From Myxococcales bacterium (lineage in GTDB: Bacteria > Myxococcota_A > Bradymonadia > Bradymonadales > Bradymonadaceae), in the NCBI GenBank assembly GCA_007120615.1, contig SKNI01000551.1, positions 1 through 8,886 of the forward strand: a DNA stretch of 8,886 bases, in the 5' to 3' direction. Both the position numbers and the translations under genes were made by a program. Below are positions 1 to 5,913 of this stretch, piece after piece (the first letter of the stretch is position 1; each line of letters begins with the position of its first letter). The notes below the pieces were generated by a model. That model did no database searches and was not told the DNA's origin. It worked only from the letters and a program-made list of their open reading frames with translations.

Positions 1-451
1 CGACCACTTCCCCTACATTGCTCACAGCCTCACAATCGCTTTGTCCTGGAGGACATACACATTGACCGGAGACGCAATCTTCTCCCGCGAAGCATTGACG
101 GTCACATCGACCGCAGAAATTGGGGTCTTGAGATACGTCGACGCATTCACCACCACAGGCCAAAAACCCCTGGTCGCAATCTTTATCGACGCAAACCCCC
201 GAAATGCATTCCTCGCCACTACCGCAATCTTCCCCACATTCTCCGCAGTGCTCAAAATTCGTGGAAAGGTCTACACAATTCTCCTGACAAACCACCAGAC
301 GTGCGGGACAGGTGCACACATCGCCCTCGCAGTCTGCCCAAATCTCACCATCTCCGGAGTTGCTTCCGCCGCCCGACGACACGCCGTCATCACCACAGGC
401 CACCAGACACATAGAAACCACCAGCATCAGGAAGATTCTAAGACCACTCAT
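1..451 (-). CDS. Cys-rich 8-Cys-module lipoprotein, N-terminal part (3' end outside window)
   Basis: Reading down from ATG at 451-449 the frame stays open to the left edge (150 full codons). A good Shine-Dalgarno AGAGGTG (457-463) lies 5 nt before the ATG. The product begins with a short hydrophobic signal and the lipobox LVAC (Cys19), followed by GDD, so a lipid-anchored, probably outer-membrane protein is likely. After a Gly/Ser-rich linker (20-40) come 8-Cys modules at residues 48-87 and 92-131, both with spacing C-x6-C-x3-C-x9-C-x2-C-x3-C-x5-C-x4-C. A third begins at Cys133, but no third Cys follows at the expected spacing before the edge. The same module occurs in the three plus-strand genes to the right. 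The style is that of myxobacterial Cys-rich repeat proteins; the function is unknown. It is transcribed divergently from the gene at 707. What follows the third module cannot be seen. Confidence 0.85.
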   Translation of the reverse strand, partial: MSGLRIFLMLVVSMCLVACGDDGVSSGGGSNSGDGEIWADCEGDVCTCPARLVVCQENCVDLSTNFEHCGECGEDCGSGEECISGVCVDKDCDQGFLACGGECVDVSQDPNFCGRCDRQCFAGEDCVSGQCVCPPGQSDCEAVSNVGEVV

Positions 452-495
452 AGCAGCACCTCTTTTGGGGGATTGGCGCGTCAGAACGCTTCTGC

Positions 496-537
496 ATCGT
501 AATCGAAATGCTCCACGGCATTCAATGATTCGTCCTC
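496..537 (-). promoter_or_regulatory. Candidate promoter of the leftward gene
   Basis: Reading leftward from the palindrome at 554-572 there is GAGG (537-534), CGAAT (532-528), GCCGT (519-515) and a TACGAT hexamer (501-496). TACGAT matches 4 of 6 positions of TATAAT. TTGAAT (525-520) lies 18 bp upstream of it and could be a -35. The same series of boxes follows the palindrome at 4158-4176. The promoter role is inferred from that conservation; the exact start of transcription is not known. Confidence 0.35.
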
Positions 538-553
538 CCTTTCTTCAAGGTAT

Positions 554-572
554 CGTACTCAACCTGTGTACG
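554..572. promoter_or_regulatory. 19-bp palindromic operator-like site, copy 1
   Basis: CGTAC-N9-GTACG sits between two divergent genes, 102 nt from the start codon of one and 134 nt from the other. It matches the site at 4158-4176 at 16 of 19 positions in this orientation and 15 of 19 in reverse orientation. Dyad symmetry, a one-helical-turn half-site spacing and a location upstream of paralogous genes fit a dimeric regulator's binding site. No regulator gene is in the window. Confidence 0.6.
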
Positions 573-591
573 GTTTCTTCTCCCGACCCAA

Positions 592-628
592 GAGGAATAC
601 AAGCCGTTCGTGTACTCTGGTGTAGATA
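592..628 (+). promoter_or_regulatory. Candidate promoter of the rightward lipoprotein pair
   Basis: Downstream of the palindrome at 554-572, reading rightward, are GAGG (592-595) followed directly by AAT, then GCCGT (603-607) and TAGATA (623-628). The order matches that at 4192-4223 and, in mirror image, at 496-537. No convincing sigma-70 -35 was found. The call rests on the shared arrangement, and TAGATA as a -10 is only a guess. Confidence 0.3.
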
Positions 629-706
629 CGAATTTGACCTCCAATGTTCACACGCGTCCTTTTTTCTCTCCTGACTGATTCTGTCCAGTGCCAACGGGTC
701 CTGATC

Positions 707-2605
707 ATGAGTATTTCTCGATTCCTCTACCCGCTTCTTTTTGCATTCGTAGCGCTCGCCGGTTGCGCAAGCTGCGACTCCGAAACCAGCGGAGCCCAGG
801 ATCCCCACGATGCGGGCGAAGACTCCTCCCGGGATATCTCGGAACAAGACTCCTCGGATCAAGACGGGACGGACTCCGGGCCAGACGATCTGGACGGTTC
901 CATACTCGAACCATTCGACGCCGATCTCGATGGCGCTTTTTCTCAGCCTGATGCCGAGGATTACGGCTGTGGCCTCTATCAGGAGGACTGTGAAGGCGTG
1001 TGTACAGCCATCAGTGTCGACCCCCACAATTGCGGTGGTTGCGATATCACGTGCTCCGACGACGAGGTCTGCTCCAGCGGTCAATGCGTCGATGAAGCTG
1101 ATTGTCTGTCAGGACTTGACGCCTGCCAGGGAAGTTGCGTCGATCTAACCTGGTCCAATGATCATTGCGGGGCCTGCGAACAGGCCTGTGACCCCGGCCT
1201 CGGCTGTGTAGACGGAGAATGTGTTGAGTCCGTCGAGCTCGGCGAAGCCCCCGCATTTTGTGTCGGCGGGGGGCCTCCTATTTTCTTCGACGAGAACCAG
1301 GAGGAATGCAGTGGAGAACTGGCGGAGTCCACGTTTCGCTGGGGGGCCTGCGGATGTGAGGGAATCTCGATGAATGGCCCCTTGATGGTCGACGCCTACG
1401 ATAGCGCCCTTGGTCCCTATACTCCGGGCGGACTCGGCGGCGGTGTGGGTACCAACGAGGACCTCTCCGGAAATGAATCGGTTCACGTCTCCGGCACCCT
1501 CTGGACTGGCGGTGATTTCAACGTCAACGAGAACAGCTCCGTCGGCCAACGACTCTACTGCGGAGGCGACGTCAATATCTCCGGCGGTGGTGACCTCTCG
1601 GTAGGGTCACACTCCTATATCGTAGGAGATATCCAGGTTGAGACCATGGCCATCGATGGCGATCTCTACGTCACCGAGGATTCAACACTGGAGGGCGACA
1701 TCTCCTATCAAAATCTATCGGTGCAGAACTTCGACATTGGCCGTGCCTGTAGCGCCTGCGACGAAGACGAGCGAATCGACATTGTTGGAATTGTCGACTA
1801 CCGAAGCGTTTTCAATGACAACGACCTCATCGGACTGAGCCCTGACGCCCTCTCCGGCTCCGGCGCTGACCGACTCCGGCTGGAGTTGCCCTGCGGTAAT
1901 TATTACCTCGACGAGATCGACCGCGACGGCCCGACCACCATCGTCGCCACCGGCAACACCGCCCTTTATGTGGGTGACGATATTCACGCCAACAACGAAT
2001 TGACCATCACACTTACCCCGGATGCTCAATTCGACCTTTTCGTCGCCGGAGACGTAGACGTAGGAAACGATTTCCGCCTCGGGTCGCCGAATTACCCCGC
2101 CCTGATGAGACTCTATGTAGGCGGTGACGCTGGAATCGGAACTAACGACAACGTTCAACTCGCTGCATTTGTCTATACAGTCCCCGGGCGCTTCGACACC
2201 AACCAGGCAGTGGAAATCTTCGGCGGACTCTTCGCCATGGAGATCACCACCAATGATACACTGACCATTCATTATGACCGTCGGATCGGGTCCATGGGCC
2301 AGAGTTGTCCCGATGATGATCCCGATGACGATCCAGATGATGACCCCGATGCAGGCGACGACCCCGATGGGGGTGTCGACCCCGATGCGGGCGATGACCC
2401 CGGTACCGACCCTGTCTGTGCCAGCGGTGGCGATAGCTGCGATGAAGACGGCGATTGCTGCACACCACTGACCTGCCACGAAAATCGCTGCTCCCTACTG
2501 AGCTGCCAGCCGTCCTTTGACACCTGTCGTATCAATAGTGATTGCTGCACTGGGGTCTGCGCGATCACCTCCGGCGAGGAAAGTGGGATCTGCATCGTTA
2601 ACTGA
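707..2605 (+). CDS. Lipoprotein: two 8-Cys modules, DUF7305-like beta-solenoid, two C-terminal knottin-like modules
   Basis: This is a 632-aa protein of unknown function. ATG 707 is preferred over the in-frame ATG at 644 because it gives a normal signal ending in lipobox LAGC (Cys20); the Shine-Dalgarno is poor for either. Residues 21-87 are an Asp/Ser-rich acidic linker. Two 40-residue 8-Cys modules span 88-127 and 133-172. Residues about 180-530 are rich in short beta repeats of the type GGDVNISG, with DSALGPY, PCGNYYLD, LGSPNYPA and a closing HYD (522-524). These resemble the DUF7305-type beta-helical domain of surface and pilus-associated proteins (family recalled, not searched). Residues 534-569 are an Asp/Pro/Gly linker. 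Residues 571-595 and 600-629 each have a C-C-CC-C-C knottin pattern. The next gene, 49 bp downstream, is a paralog without the knottin tail and is probably co-transcribed. Surface display after lipidation is inferred. Confidence 0.88.
   Translation: MSISRFLYPLLFAFVALAGCASCDSETSGAQDPHDAGEDSSRDISEQDSSDQDGTDSGPDDLDGSILEPFDADLDGAFSQPDAEDYGCGLYQEDCEGVCTAISVDPHNCGGCDITCSDDEVCSSGQCVDEADCLSGLDACQGSCVDLTWSNDHCGACEQACDPGLGCVDGECVESVELGEAPAFCVGGGPPIFFDENQEECSGELAESTFRWGACGCEGISMNGPLMVDAYDSALGPYTPGGLGGGVGTNEDLSGNESVHVSGTLWTGGDFNVNENSSVGQRLYCGGDVNISGGGDLSVGSHSYIVGDIQVETMAIDGDLYVTEDSTLEGDISYQNLSVQNFDIGRACSACDEDERIDIVGIVDYRSVFNDNDLIGLSPDALSGSGADRLRLELPCGNYYLDEIDRDGPTTIVATGNTALYVGDDIHANNELTITLTPDAQFDLFVAGDVDVGNDFRLGSPNYPALMRLYVGGDAGIGTNDNVQLAAFVYTVPGRFDTNQAVEIFGGLFAMEITTNDTLTIHYDRRIGSMGQSCPDDDPDDDPDDDPDAGDDPDGGVDPDAGDDPGTDPVCASGGDSCDEDGDCCTPLTCHENRCSLLSCQPSFDTCRINSDCCTGVCAITSGEESGICIVN
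2417..2593 (+). other. Two tandem inhibitor-cystine-knot-like (knottin) modules within the 707-2605 gene
   Basis: The last 63 residues contain two six-Cys units. The first is C-x6-C-x5-CC-x4-C-x4-C (residues 571-595) and the second is C-x6-C-x5-CC-x3-C-x10-C (600-629), joined by SLLS. Adjacent third and fourth cysteines and these loop lengths match the knottin framework known from toxins and dickkopf-like domains. An actual knot fold is inferred from cysteine spacing only. Confidence 0.6.
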
Positions 2606-2654
2606 CCTGATAACAACATCAAATTCACTCTTTCACTAGCTATATGAGGCTCTT

Positions 2655-4127
2655 ATGCTCAAATCTCAATACTGGAAGATTTCCATTCTCTTTGCCGCAC
2701 TGACAACTCTCCTTCTGATGACGGCGGCTTGTTCCGATGATCCCGACGATGGGTTTGAAGATCAGTGCTCCGGCCCCTACACCGTGGTGTGCGACGATCA
2801 GTGCATCACAACTCAGACGAACCCTGACCATTGCGGAAGCTGCGGCACGACCTGCGGCGATGGCGAGGCCTGTTTCTCCGGGCAATGCGTCGACACCTGC
2901 AGTGCCGGGCTCCAGATGTGTGGACGCAATTGCGTCGACGTCGACACTGACCCTGACCATTGCGGACAGTGTGAGAGTCCCTGTGGTGACCAGCAAGGGT
3001 GCAGTCTGGGCGTGTGCGTTGAATCCATGGCTTTTGATCGCGACGATAATCTCTGTCTGTCTGGTGGACCGGCTATCGTGATCGAAGACCCCACATCCGG
3101 GGATCGCTGCAGTGGCCAACTTCGGCAGGAGCTCTTTTCCCATGCCCTATGTAGCTGCGACCGCGCCGTCTTCGAGGGTGATATCCACACCGATGGCTTT
3201 GATAGCGCTCTTGGCCCCTATGAGCCGGACCTTTTACTCGGTCCGGTCGGGATGAACGATCACCTCGACATGGAAGGCAACGCTACTTTTGACGGCTCCG
3301 TCACAACAGCGGGACGACTCGAAGCCGACGAAGATCTCTCCATCACACAAGACCTATCGGTTGGTGAAAACCTTCTCGTATCCGGCGTGGCAACCGTCGA
3401 CGGCGATGCAGCCATCGCCGATGGAATCTCGGCTTCAACTCTTACCGTAGGCGGAAGCCTTATCGTTCCCGAAGGCACCGACGTCGAAGACTACTCGTAC
3501 GGCCAACTCGTAGAGGAAGATGTCACCGTCGATCCTCCCTGTCCTTGCGACTCCATCCCTGACATCGCCGCTATCGTCTCCGCCCGACGGGACAAAAATG
3601 ACAACGACCATATCAATCTCGAGGCCAATATCCTCACCACTCACTACGACTCCATCCAGCACCTCGCCCTGCCCTGCGGACACTTCTTCCTCAATGGAAG
3701 TGACATCGAGACGGACCTAACGATCGTCGTTCACGGGCGCACTGCGATCTACGTCGACGACACCTTCACCACATCGGGCGACCTTCGAATCTTGCCTGCT
3801 CCGGGAGCGGAGCTCGATCTTTTCATCGACGGCCAGATCACCGCGGAGGGTACGTTGACCCTCGGTTCCCCCAATTATCCGGCGGCTACCCGCATCTACA
3901 TCGACGATCAAATCTCCTTTGAGGGCGACGTTCAACTCAACGGCTATCTCCTGGGTGAAGATCACATCACCCTGGAAGGTGACCTCGAAGTATTCGGTGG
4001 CCTCTTCGCTGGCAATCTCCTCTCCGCTGAAGGCAATACCTCCGTCCACTACGACCACCAGGTTCGCGAAGCCACCGATCCCGAAGTGACCGCCGGCACC
4101 TGCCCCGATCCCGACGCCGACGACTGA
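2655..4127 (+). CDS. Lipoprotein: two 8-Cys modules plus DUF7305-like beta-solenoid domain (paralog of upstream gene)
   Basis: This is a 490-aa protein of unknown function. The start is supported by GAGG (2646-2649) 5 nt before ATG. The signal ends in lipobox TAAC (Cys26) followed by SDD. A short acidic linker leads to 8-Cys modules at 38-78 (first loop one residue longer) and 82-121. The remainder, about 135-467, matches the preceding gene motif by motif: SGGPAI, CSGQL, DSALGPY, a CxCD segment before DI-x2-IV, an NDND segment, PCG, LDLFI, LGSPNYPA, FGGLFA and terminal HYD (465-467). The protein ends shortly after, in a PDADD tail, with no knottin modules. It lies 49 bp after its paralog with no terminator between, so an operon is likely. 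Anchoring in the outer membrane with the beta domain exposed is inferred; the ligand is unknown. Confidence 0.88.
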   Translation: MLKSQYWKISILFAALTTLLLMTAACSDDPDDGFEDQCSGPYTVVCDDQCITTQTNPDHCGSCGTTCGDGEACFSGQCVDTCSAGLQMCGRNCVDVDTDPDHCGQCESPCGDQQGCSLGVCVESMAFDRDDNLCLSGGPAIVIEDPTSGDRCSGQLRQELFSHALCSCDRAVFEGDIHTDGFDSALGPYEPDLLLGPVGMNDHLDMEGNATFDGSVTTAGRLEADEDLSITQDLSVGENLLVSGVATVDGDAAIADGISASTLTVGGSLIVPEGTDVEDYSYGQLVEEDVTVDPPCPCDSIPDIAAIVSARRDKNDNDHINLEANILTTHYDSIQHLALPCGHFFLNGSDIETDLTIVVHGRTAIYVDDTFTTSGDLRILPAPGAELDLFIDGQITAEGTLTLGSPNYPAATRIYIDDQISFEGDVQLNGYLLGEDHITLEGDLEVFGGLFAGNLLSAEGNTSVHYDHQVREATDPEVTAGTCPDPDADD

Positions 4128-4157
4128 TCCTCCTCACAAGCCGAAACCTGCGATCGC

Positions 4158-4176
4158 CGTACCCAAACTGAGTACG
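4158..4176. promoter_or_regulatory. 19-bp palindromic operator-like site, copy 2
   Basis: CGTAC-N9-GTACG, 163 nt before the ATG of the nine-module gene. It is 16/19 identical to the site at 554-572. Flanking similarity continues downstream, including GATATCT here versus GATACCT on the minus-strand reading of copy 1. It is likely to bind the same regulator; this is inference from sequence sharing. Confidence 0.6.
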
Positions 4177-4191
4177 ATATCTGCTCCGAGA

Positions 4192-4223
4192 GAGGCGAAT
4201 TGCGACCGTTTTTGCTCTACGAT
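4192..4223 (+). promoter_or_regulatory. Candidate promoter of the nine-module Cys-rich gene
   Basis: After the palindrome come GAGG (4192-4195), CGAAT (4196-4200), ACCGT (4205-4209) and TACGAT (4218-4223), the same order as at the divergent promoters near 496-628. TACGAT matches TATAAT at 4 of 6 positions. No good -35 at 17 bp was found, so either activation by the palindrome-binding factor or another sigma factor may be involved. Confidence 0.35.
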
Positions 4224-4248
4224 CGATTCTCGATGGACCCGCACATCT

Positions 4249-4280
4249 TCGACCGTAATTAGGTCGATAACCCGACCTGG
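4249..4280 (+). other. Mutually exclusive hairpins in the leader of the nine-module gene
   Basis: TCGACC (4249-4254) can pair with GGTCGA (4262-4267) around a 7-nt loop. Alternatively AGGTCG (4261-4266) can pair with CGACCT (4273-4278) around a 6-nt loop. The middle segment is shared, so only one stem can form. There is no U-tract after either stem, so this is not an intrinsic terminator. It may be a leader RNA switch, a repeated protein-binding half-site, or chance. Confidence 0.35.
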
Positions 4281-4326
4281 ATATTCTCTTTCGCATCCAG
4301 GCGGGCGTGTGGGAAACGACCCAGTG

Positions 4327-4337
4327 AGGAGAAGAGG
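4327..4337 (+). promoter_or_regulatory. Double Shine-Dalgarno before tandem ATG ATG
   Basis: AGGAG (4327-4331) is 8 nt from ATG 4340 and AGAGG (4333-4337) is 5 nt from ATG 4343. Either start is usable and they differ by one Met. The purine-rich stretch suggests strong translation initiation. Confidence 0.6.
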
Positions 4338-4339
4338 AA

Positions 4340-5812
4340 ATGATGAGCCTGAGGCGATTGAAATTGCTATTCCCCATATTGATCTGCTTTGCGTTGGTGA
4401 TTGGAACGGGTTGCTCCGATGACGAGTCCGCCAGCACCGAAAACAGCGGCAATACCGGCAATGACGCCGGCGGCGACACCATCGACGATGATGCCGGTGC
4501 CACAGACGACACCGGCGGATCGACCACCGAGTGCGACACCTCCCAGACTCTCTGCGACGGCCAATGCGTCGACCTCGCCTCGGACTCCGACCATTGCGGC
4601 GGCTGCGACGAAGAGTGCGCCTCCGACGGAGTCTGCGATGAAGGGATATGTCGCTGTCCCACGGGGCTGGTCAACTGCGGCGATCGCTGCGCCGACCTCT
4701 CCACCGAATTCGACAATTGCGGCGAATGCGACGAAGACTGCGATACCAACCAACAATGCGTCTCCGGCGGTTGTACCGCGCTTAGCTGCGACGCCGGTCT
4801 CCTGGCATGCTACGGCAGCTGCATTGACCCTTCCTCCGACGTAGACCACTGCGGCGGCTGCGGCAACGACTGTGAAGGCGGGCGACAATGCCAGTCCGGC
4901 GTCTGTGTCTGCCCGGTGGGGCTCTTACGTTGCGATGGTGAGTGCATCGACCCCACAAGCGATCGCGATCACTGCGGTCTCTGCGAGAACGACTGCGCCG
5001 TCAGCGAAACCTGTGAAGCCTCCAACTGTGAACCCGTCTCCTGTCCCACCGGAAACATCGCCTGCTGGGGCGATTGTGTCGATCCTTCCTCCGACGTAGA
5101 CCACTGCGGCGGCTGCGGAGAGAGCTGTCCTGATACCGCCTCCTGTGAGTCTGGAGCCTGCATCTGCCCCACCGGCCAGACACTCTGTAGCGGAGAATGT
5201 GTCGATCTCTCCGATGACCTCCTCCACTGCGGCAGCTGCTCCAACGATTGCGACTCCGATTTTGGTAGCTGCACCTCCGGAGATTGCGGCTGCCAGGCAG
5301 GTTTGACGATCCTTGAAAACAATGACTGCGTCGACACCCAGAATGACCCCCTTCATTGTGGCCAGGCAAACGAGGCCTGCGGTGATCGAGAGATCTGCTC
5401 TCAGGGTGACTGCCTCTGTCGGCCCGGTCTCACCCGCTGTGGCACGCAATGCGTCGACATTCAATCCGATCCCAATCACTGCGGAGAGTGCTCTGAGGCT
5501 TGCGACGATGTCTGCTTCGACGGCGAGTGCCGGGGCGGAGCCGAGTGCGAGGACTTCGGCGCCGAGGACTGCGACCCGAGAGAGGCCCAATGCGTCCTGG
5601 AAGACGATATGGAGTTCAACTCCCTTCATTGCGGCGGGTGCAATGACGTCTGTGAGGTTGACGAGGTCTGCGTTGAGGGCGGCTGCGAAGAATACAGGGT
5701 CGGCCGGGGCTGCGATAGTTGTCCCTGCAACCAGTGCGACGGCGACCTCTGTTGTATCCAACCGGGGACTGACGACGTTGTGATTTGCGTCGAGGGAGAC
5801 GTCTGTCCCTGA
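4340..5812 (+). CDS. Lipoprotein made of nine 8-Cys modules with an 8-Cys C-terminal tail
   Basis: This is a 490-aa protein with about 80 cysteines and no recognised enzymatic domain. The signal ends in lipobox GTGC (Cys25) followed by SDD, then an Asp/Gly/Thr linker (26-64). Modules lie at 65-104, 106-145, 150-189, 191-230, 235-274, 276-316, 318-358, 360-397 and 403-449. Most follow C-x6-C-x3-C-x9-C-x2-C-x3-C-x5-C-x4-C, with VD after the third Cys and HCG at the fourth. Module 7 lacks the second and fifth cysteines, module 8 has a shortened loop, and module 9 is expanded. The tail (458-489) starts C-x2-C-x-C-x2-C and contains a CC pair. Such arrays occur in Myxococcota surface proteins; a rigid disulfide-stapled rod on the outer membrane is the inferred form. 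The gene has its own palindrome-type promoter region and converges on the minus-strand pair. Confidence 0.9.
   Translation: MMSLRRLKLLFPILICFALVIGTGCSDDESASTENSGNTGNDAGGDTIDDDAGATDDTGGSTTECDTSQTLCDGQCVDLASDSDHCGGCDEECASDGVCDEGICRCPTGLVNCGDRCADLSTEFDNCGECDEDCDTNQQCVSGGCTALSCDAGLLACYGSCIDPSSDVDHCGGCGNDCEGGRQCQSGVCVCPVGLLRCDGECIDPTSDRDHCGLCENDCAVSETCEASNCEPVSCPTGNIACWGDCVDPSSDVDHCGGCGESCPDTASCESGACICPTGQTLCSGECVDLSDDLLHCGSCSNDCDSDFGSCTSGDCGCQAGLTILENNDCVDTQNDPLHCGQANEACGDREICSQGDCLCRPGLTRCGTQCVDIQSDPNHCGECSEACDDVCFDGECRGGAECEDFGAEDCDPREAQCVLEDDMEFNSLHCGGCNDVCEVDEVCVEGGCEEYRVGRGCDSCPCNQCDGDLCCIQPGTDDVVICVEGDVCP
4829..4863 (+). repeat. 35-bp exact direct repeat, first copy (module 3)
   Basis: This stretch, encoding the PSSDVDHCGGCG segment of module 3, recurs without a mismatch at 5084-5118 in module 5. 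The offset is 255 bp, or 85 codons, exactly two modules. Confidence 0.9.
5084..5118 (+). repeat. 35-bp exact direct repeat, second copy (module 5)
   Basis: Identical to 4829-4863. Synonymous sites are also the same, which is stronger than needed for protein conservation and suggests a recent two-module duplication or gene conversion. Confidence 0.9.
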
Positions 5813-5845
5813 ACCACTTTTCGGCAGTTGAACAGGACTGCAAGT

Positions 5846-5896
5846 AAAAACGCCCTCCGTGCGACCATTTCGTCGACCGGAGGACGTCTCTTTTTT
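5846..5896. terminator. Bidirectional intrinsic terminator between convergent genes
   Basis: Stem arms are ACGcCCTCCG (5850-5859) and CGGAGGaCGT (5878-5887), nine pairs with one mismatch. An inner stem CGAC/GTCG (5862-5865 with 5872-5875) caps it. On the plus strand it is followed by CTCTTTTTT (5888-5896). On the minus strand the A-run 5846-5850 gives a T-run. It lies 34 bp past the stop of the plus gene and 18 bp past the stop of the minus gene, so it can serve both. Confidence 0.85.
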
Positions 5897-5913
5897 CGGT
5901 ATCTGCTGCCTCT

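Larger units (their letters stand above)
4532..5686 (+). repeat. Array of nine 8-Cys protein modules (about 40 codons each)
   Basis: Nine consecutive modules are encoded. Linkers alternate: modules 2, 4, 6, 7 and 8 follow one intervening residue, whereas modules 3 and 5 follow four residues (TALS, EPVS). This A-B-A-B pattern points to expansion in two-module steps. Module 7 is missing two cysteines and module 9 is the most divergent. Confidence 0.85.

Noticed and set aside
573..640. Sigma-54 promoter downstream of the palindrome
   Set aside because: No GG and GC pair with the required spacing was found in this stretch or at 4177-4240.
644..706. Upstream ATG at 644 as start of the solenoid-knottin gene
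   Set aside because: It would add 21 residues before a complete lipoprotein signal. No Shine-Dalgarno supports it, and the segment overlaps the likely promoter region.
1715..2479. Minus-strand frame of 254 codons opposite the solenoid gene
   Set aside because: Its low-complexity Val/Ile/Gly composition is explained by the antisense of Asp- and Gly-rich codons. The plus frame has a lipobox and conserved modules.
4128..4157. Terminator after the second solenoid gene
   Set aside because: No stem with a T-run was found. Hairpins further on (4158-4278) lack U-tracts, so read-through into the next gene remains possible.
4200..4228. Sigma-70 promoter TTGCGA-N17-TCGATT
   Set aside because: The -10 matches only 3 of 6 positions. 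The shared boxes with TACGAT at 4218 are a better, though still weak, candidate.
4340..5812. Metallothionein or EGF-like protein
   Set aside because: The regular eight-Cys spacing with VD and HCG landmarks, secretion signal and module length near 40 fit disulfide modules of the myxobacterial type. EGF domains have six cysteines in another spacing.
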